Source of the DNA: an uncultured Clostridia bacterium
GTDB lineage: Bacteria > Bacillota > Clostridia > Oscillospirales > Acutalibacteraceae
Reading direction: 5' to 3'
Assembly (NCBI GenBank): GCA_937902305.1
Contig: CALDHV010000207.1
Location: forward strand, 1-15,966
Length of the DNA stretch: 15,966 nt
The notes below the pieces were generated by a model. The model was given only the letters and a program-made list of their open reading frames with translations. It was not told where the DNA came from and made no database searches. A program made the position numbers and the translations under genes. Shown piece by piece: positions 13,638 to 15,966 of the stretch (within the stretch, counting starts at the first letter, position 1; every line of letters starts with the position of its first letter).

Positions 13638-13647
13638 ATGGTATAGT
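13638..13647 (+). promoter_or_regulatory. Extended -10 promoter of the ATPase gene
   Basis: AATGGTATAGT places an extended TGn directly before TATAGT (13642-13647). No good -35 is visible at 16-18 bp, which extended -10 promoters tolerate. The predicted leader is about 55 nt. The rest of 13551-13710 shows nothing else recognisable. Confidence 0.5.
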
Positions 13648-13710
13648 AATAAGGCAAAAATTGATTTTCCCTGTCAGGGGGAAAACCTAATATTGGTTGG
13701 AGGTTATTTT

Positions 13711-14853
13711 ATGGCAAGCTTATCACTCAAGCACATTTTCAAGAAATACCCCGGCGGCGTTCTCGCGGTTTCCGACTTCAATCTGGAAATCAAGGACAAA
13801 GAGTTCGTGATCATGGTCGGCCCTTCCGGCTGTGGTAAATCCACCACTCTGCGTATGATCGCCGGTCTGGAAGAGATCACCGACGGTGAGCTTTATATCG
13901 GCGACCGTCTGGTCAACGATGTGGCGCCGAAGGATCGCGACATCGCGATGGTGTTCCAGAACTACGCTCTGTATCCGCATATGACCGTTTTCGACAATAT
14001 GGCGTTCGGTCTGAAGCTGCGCAAGACCCCGAAGGATGAGATCAAGCGCCGCGTCGAGGAGGCCGCCCGCATCCTCGACATCGAGCACCTGCTCGACCGC
14101 AAGCCGAAGGCTTTGTCCGGCGGTCAGCGTCAGCGTGTTGCGTTGGGTCGTGCTATCGTCCGCGAGCCGAAGGTCTTCCTGCTGGACGAGCCGTTGTCCA
14201 ACCTGGATGCTAAGCTCCGTGCGCAGATGCGTACCGAGCTGTCCAAGCTCCACCAGAATCTGGGTACCACCTTCATCTACGTTACCCACGACCAGACCGA
14301 GGCTATGACTATGGCTGACCGCATCGTCGTTATGAAGGACGGCGTTATCCAGCAGGTCGATACGCCTCAGCATCTGTATGATCTGCCCTGCAATATGTTC
14401 GTTGCCGGATTTATCGGTAGCCCGCAGATGAACTTCATCGAGTCGGTCATCGTCAAGAAGGGCGATCAGTTCTTCGTAGAGTTCGGCTCCGAGGATACCA
14501 AAACCCGCCGCGGTATCAAGTATCAGATCCCGCTCCCGGCGGAAAAGGTCGAGGGCAAGGGTCTGGACGAGTATGTCGGCAAAGAGGTCATTATGGGTAT
14601 CCGTCCCGAGGATGTCCACGACGAGCCCCGTCTGCTCGAGGAGTTTGCCGACTGCAAGGTCAACGCCAAGGTGGAGGTCACTGAGCTGATGGGTGCCGAG
14701 ACGTTCCTGTATTTCAACGTCGAGGGCTTCAACTTCACCGCGCGCGTCGAGCCGACCTCTACCGCTCACCCGGGCGACGAGGTCGAGGTGGCGATCGAGA
14801 ATACCAAGATCCACCTGTTCGACAAGGACACCGAGCGCACCATCTGCAACTGA
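13711..14853 (+). CDS. ugpC: ABC transporter ATP-binding protein, UgpC/MsmX/MalK type
   Basis: 380 residues. The nucleotide-binding domain has Walker A GPSGCGKST (37-45), the Q-loop MVFQNYALYPHMTV, the signature LSGGQRQRVALGRA (135-148), Walker B VFLLDEP (Asp 159, Glu 160) and the H-loop THDQTEAM (His 193). The C-terminal part from about 235 (GSPQMNF, then MGIRPEDVHDE) is the regulatory OB/TOBE-type domain of carbohydrate-importer ATPases. It powers sugar or glycerol-phosphate uptake at the inner face of the membrane. No permease or binding protein is adjacent, so it is probably a shared ATPase like MsmX. GGAGGT (13699-13704) supports the ATG at 13711. Codon choice (many GGT, CGT, GCT, GTT) differs from neighbours that prefer GGC/CGC, a sign of high expression. 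A strong terminator follows. Confidence 0.93.
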   Translation: MASLSLKHIFKKYPGGVLAVSDFNLEIKDKEFVIMVGPSGCGKSTTLRMIAGLEEITDGELYIGDRLVNDVAPKDRDIAMVFQNYALYPHMTVFDNMAFGLKLRKTPKDEIKRRVEEAARILDIEHLLDRKPKALSGGQRQRVALGRAIVREPKVFLLDEPLSNLDAKLRAQMRTELSKLHQNLGTTFIYVTHDQTEAMTMADRIVVMKDGVIQQVDTPQHLYDLPCNMFVAGFIGSPQMNFIESVIVKKGDQFFVEFGSEDTKTRRGIKYQIPLPAEKVEGKGLDEYVGKEVIMGIRPEDVHDEPRLLEEFADCKVNAKVEVTELMGAETFLYFNVEGFNFTARVEPTSTAHPGDEVEVAIENTKIHLFDKDTERTICN

Positions 14854-14870
14854 TTTTCATAAGCAAGTAC

Positions 14871-14904
14871 AAAGGGCGATCACACATCTGTGTGGTCGCC
14901 CTTT
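14871..14904. terminator. Terminator hairpin after the ATPase gene, copy 1
   Basis: AAAGGGCGA (14871-14879) pairs with TCGCCCTTT (14896-14904) and CACACA with TGTGTG around a TC loop. One T:G pair interrupts an otherwise perfect 16-bp stem. It starts 17 bp after the stop. The 29-nt core 14873-14901 recurs identically at 15112-15140. Confidence 0.85.
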
Positions 14905-14940
14905 CAGCGTGTCAAAAAAAGCCTTTTGACACGCTGAAAG
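14901..14940. terminator. Second, overlapping hairpin
   Basis: CTTTCAGCGTGTCAAAA (14901-14917) pairs perfectly with 14924-14940 around AAAGCC. It shares the CTTT at 14901-14904 with the first hairpin, so the two cannot both close fully. On the minus strand its inner loop gives GGCTTTTTTT. Confidence 0.75.
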
Positions 14941-15111
14941 GCTGTCAAGAAAGGCGCCGAGACAAGGAAACCGCCCCCGAAGGTGTATGCCGATACATCG
15001 AGAGGGGCGGTTGACGCCGGAAGTCAAAGCCCTTGCGCCGCAAGGCTTTTTTGGCTTGAAACGGCAATGTGTTTTTCGCTTTTGACGGTCGGGGTCTTTA
15101 TTGACAGACTG
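14941..15111. other. Non-coding spacer dense in hairpins
   Basis: No gene is supported. AACCGCCCC (14969-14977) pairs with GGGGCGGTT (15004-15012), enclosing TGTAT/ATACA (14984-14988 with 14993-14997). TTGAC/GTCAA pairs at 15011-15015 and 15023-15027. A terminator-like stem AAAGCC(C)TTG with CAAGGCTTT and T6 lies at 15026-15052. CTGTCAA (14942-14948) is the inverse of TTGACAG (15101-15107). It could be a non-coding RNA, a repeat element or stacked terminators. Confidence 0.5.
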
Positions 15112-15140
15112 AGGGCGATCACACATCTGTGTGGTCGCCC
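15112..15140. terminator. Hairpin copy 2, overlapping the ClpC-like stop codon
   Basis: Identical over 29 nt to 14873-14901 (AGGGCGATCACACA, loop TC, then the complement). It overlaps the end of the minus-strand ClpC-like gene, whose last codons and stop (complement of 15119-15121) lie in the stem. The hairpin thus supplies both the C-terminal codons and the likely terminator. Confidence 0.8.
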
Positions 15141-15966
15141 CTTTCGCATACGATGTTGCCGTCCCGCACGGCGATATGCACCGTACTGCCGCGCGGATAG
15201 ATGCCGTCCAAAAGCTGCTGTGCCAGCACATCCTCCACCTGCGCCTGCAACGCACGGCGCAACGGACGCGCCCCGTATTGCGGGTCATACCCCGCCTCGG
15301 CAAGCCGCACCGCCACCTCCGGCTCAATGACCGCCTCCAGCTCCTGCTCTTTCAGGCGATCCCGGAGCTTTGACAGCATCCGCACGGCGATCTGCTCCAC
15401 CTGTTCCGGGGTCAGAGGGCGGAACACCACGATCTCATCCACCCGGTTGAGAAACTCCGGACGGAACAGCTTTTTCAGTTCCCCCATCGCCGCATGGCGT
15501 AGCTGATCCGGCTCCCACACTGGATTGGCGGCAAAGCCGAGCCGTTTTTCTCCGGCGATCTGCCGCGCGCCGACATTGGAGGTCATAATGACCAGCGTGT
15601 GGCGAAAATCCACCCGCCGTCCCTTGCTGTCGGTCAGCTCGCCCTCCTCCAGCACCTGCAGCAGCAGGTTCCACAGGTCGGGGTGCGCCTTTTCGATCTC
15701 GTCGAACAGCACCACCGTATACGGGCGACGGCGCACCGCCGTTGTAAGCTGTCCGCCATCCTCGTACCCGACATAGCCGGGCGGCGAGCCGATCAGCCGG
15801 GCGACCGCGTGTTTTTCCATATATTCCGACATATCCAGCCGGATCATCGCCTTTTCGTCACCAAAAAGCGCCTCGGCGAGCGCCTTGCACAGCTCGGTCT
15901 TGCCGACGCCGGTCGGCCCGAGGAAGATGAACGACCCGCCCGGTCGGCGCGGATCCTGCAAGCCGA
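15119..15966 (-). CDS. clpC: ClpC-like AAA+ unfoldase, C-terminal ATPase module (partial)
   Basis: The frame is open to the window edge (GLQDPRRPGGSF at the edge), so the N-terminal domain and the first ATPase module are outside. Visible: Walker A GPTGVGKTE, the LDMSEYMEKHAVARLIG segment, the pore loop GSPPGYVGYEDGGQL, Walker B VVLFDEIEKAHPD, sensor 1 VIMTSNVGA, FRPEFLNRVDEIVVF, and the D2-small signature YDPQYGARPLRRA. These fit a Clp/Hsp100 protein; EYMEKHAVARL and the short C-terminus favour ClpC over ClpB. ClpC unfolds substrates for ClpP proteolysis in the cytoplasm. The protein ends in RGDHTDV, encoded by the palindrome at 15112-15140, so the tail may be a recent addition. Whether upstream ctsR/mcsAB genes exist cannot be seen. 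Confidence 0.9.
   Translation of the reverse strand, partial: GLQDPRRPGGSFIFLGPTGVGKTELCKALAEALFGDEKAMIRLDMSEYMEKHAVARLIGSPPGYVGYEDGGQLTTAVRRRPYTVVLFDEIEKAHPDLWNLLLQVLEEGELTDSKGRRVDFRHTLVIMTSNVGARQIAGEKRLGFAANPVWEPDQLRHAAMGELKKLFRPEFLNRVDEIVVFRPLTPEQVEQIAVRMLSKLRDRLKEQELEAVIEPEVAVRLAEAGYDPQYGARPLRRALQAQVEDVLAQQLLDGIYPRGSTVHIAVRDGNIVCERGDHTDV

Noticed and set aside
13723..14814. 363-residue minus-strand open frame opposite the ABC ATPase
   Set aside because: The plus strand has every ABC motif in order; the minus frame is its complement.

Overview
The window is about 16 kb of moderately GC-rich bacterial chromosome. Strong GGAGG-type ribosome sites, a UgpC/MsmX-type sugar ATPase, a ClpC-type ATPase, a DUF3737 gene and a surface protein with a Thr-rich linker and a C-terminal membrane anchor all point to a Gram-positive Firmicute. 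A gut Clostridia (Oscillospirales/Ruminococcaceae-like) source is my inference, not something proven here. No rRNA, tRNA, phage gene, transposase gene or CRISPR array was seen.

Layout. (1) 1-2840: the 3' end of a BNR/sialidase-like gene, a D-Ala-D-Ala carboxypeptidase (S11) homologue whose catalytic motifs are all altered, and rsmA/ksgA, closed by a long hairpin. (2) 2900-3560: an AT-richer insert with a small ribbon-helix-helix gene divergent from a SLOG-family gene; the two share a short intergenic region full of TGAC-type half-sites. (3) 3600-6850: a galactoside module, GH36 alpha-galactosidase plus a galactose-mutarotase-like gene, with a clear promoter and a clear terminator. (4) 6848-7433: a non-coding, repeat-dense stretch holding a probable MITE-like element of about 390 bp. 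(5) 7434-8348, minus strand: a cohesin-like, Thr-rich, membrane-anchored surface protein with a structured 5' leader. (6) 8695-13550: a tight five-gene run, two SGNH hydrolases, a DUF3737 beta-helix protein, an asparagine synthetase B homologue and an RsuA-type pseudouridine synthase. (7) 13711-14853: an orphan UgpC/MsmX-like ATPase with codon use unlike its neighbours. (8) 14871-15140: a convergent intergenic region packed with hairpins and bounded by two identical 29-nt palindromes. (9) 15119-15966, minus strand: the C-terminal part of a ClpC-like AAA+ unfoldase, cut by the window edge.

How they work together. The galactosidase and mutarotase would release galactose and equilibrate its anomers. 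The MsmX-like ATPase is the kind that energises several oligosaccharide importers, but no permease or binding protein lies here. The five-gene run looks co-transcribed; its joint role is unknown, though two hydrolases that could act on acylated glycans next to an AsnB-type amidotransferase allow a cell-envelope role as a hypothesis. The best candidates for undescribed biology are the motif-degenerate S11 protein, the RHH/SLOG divergent pair with its half-site array, the palindromic element at 6848-7238, the structured leader of the cohesin-like gene, and the duplicated hairpin locus at 14871-15140.
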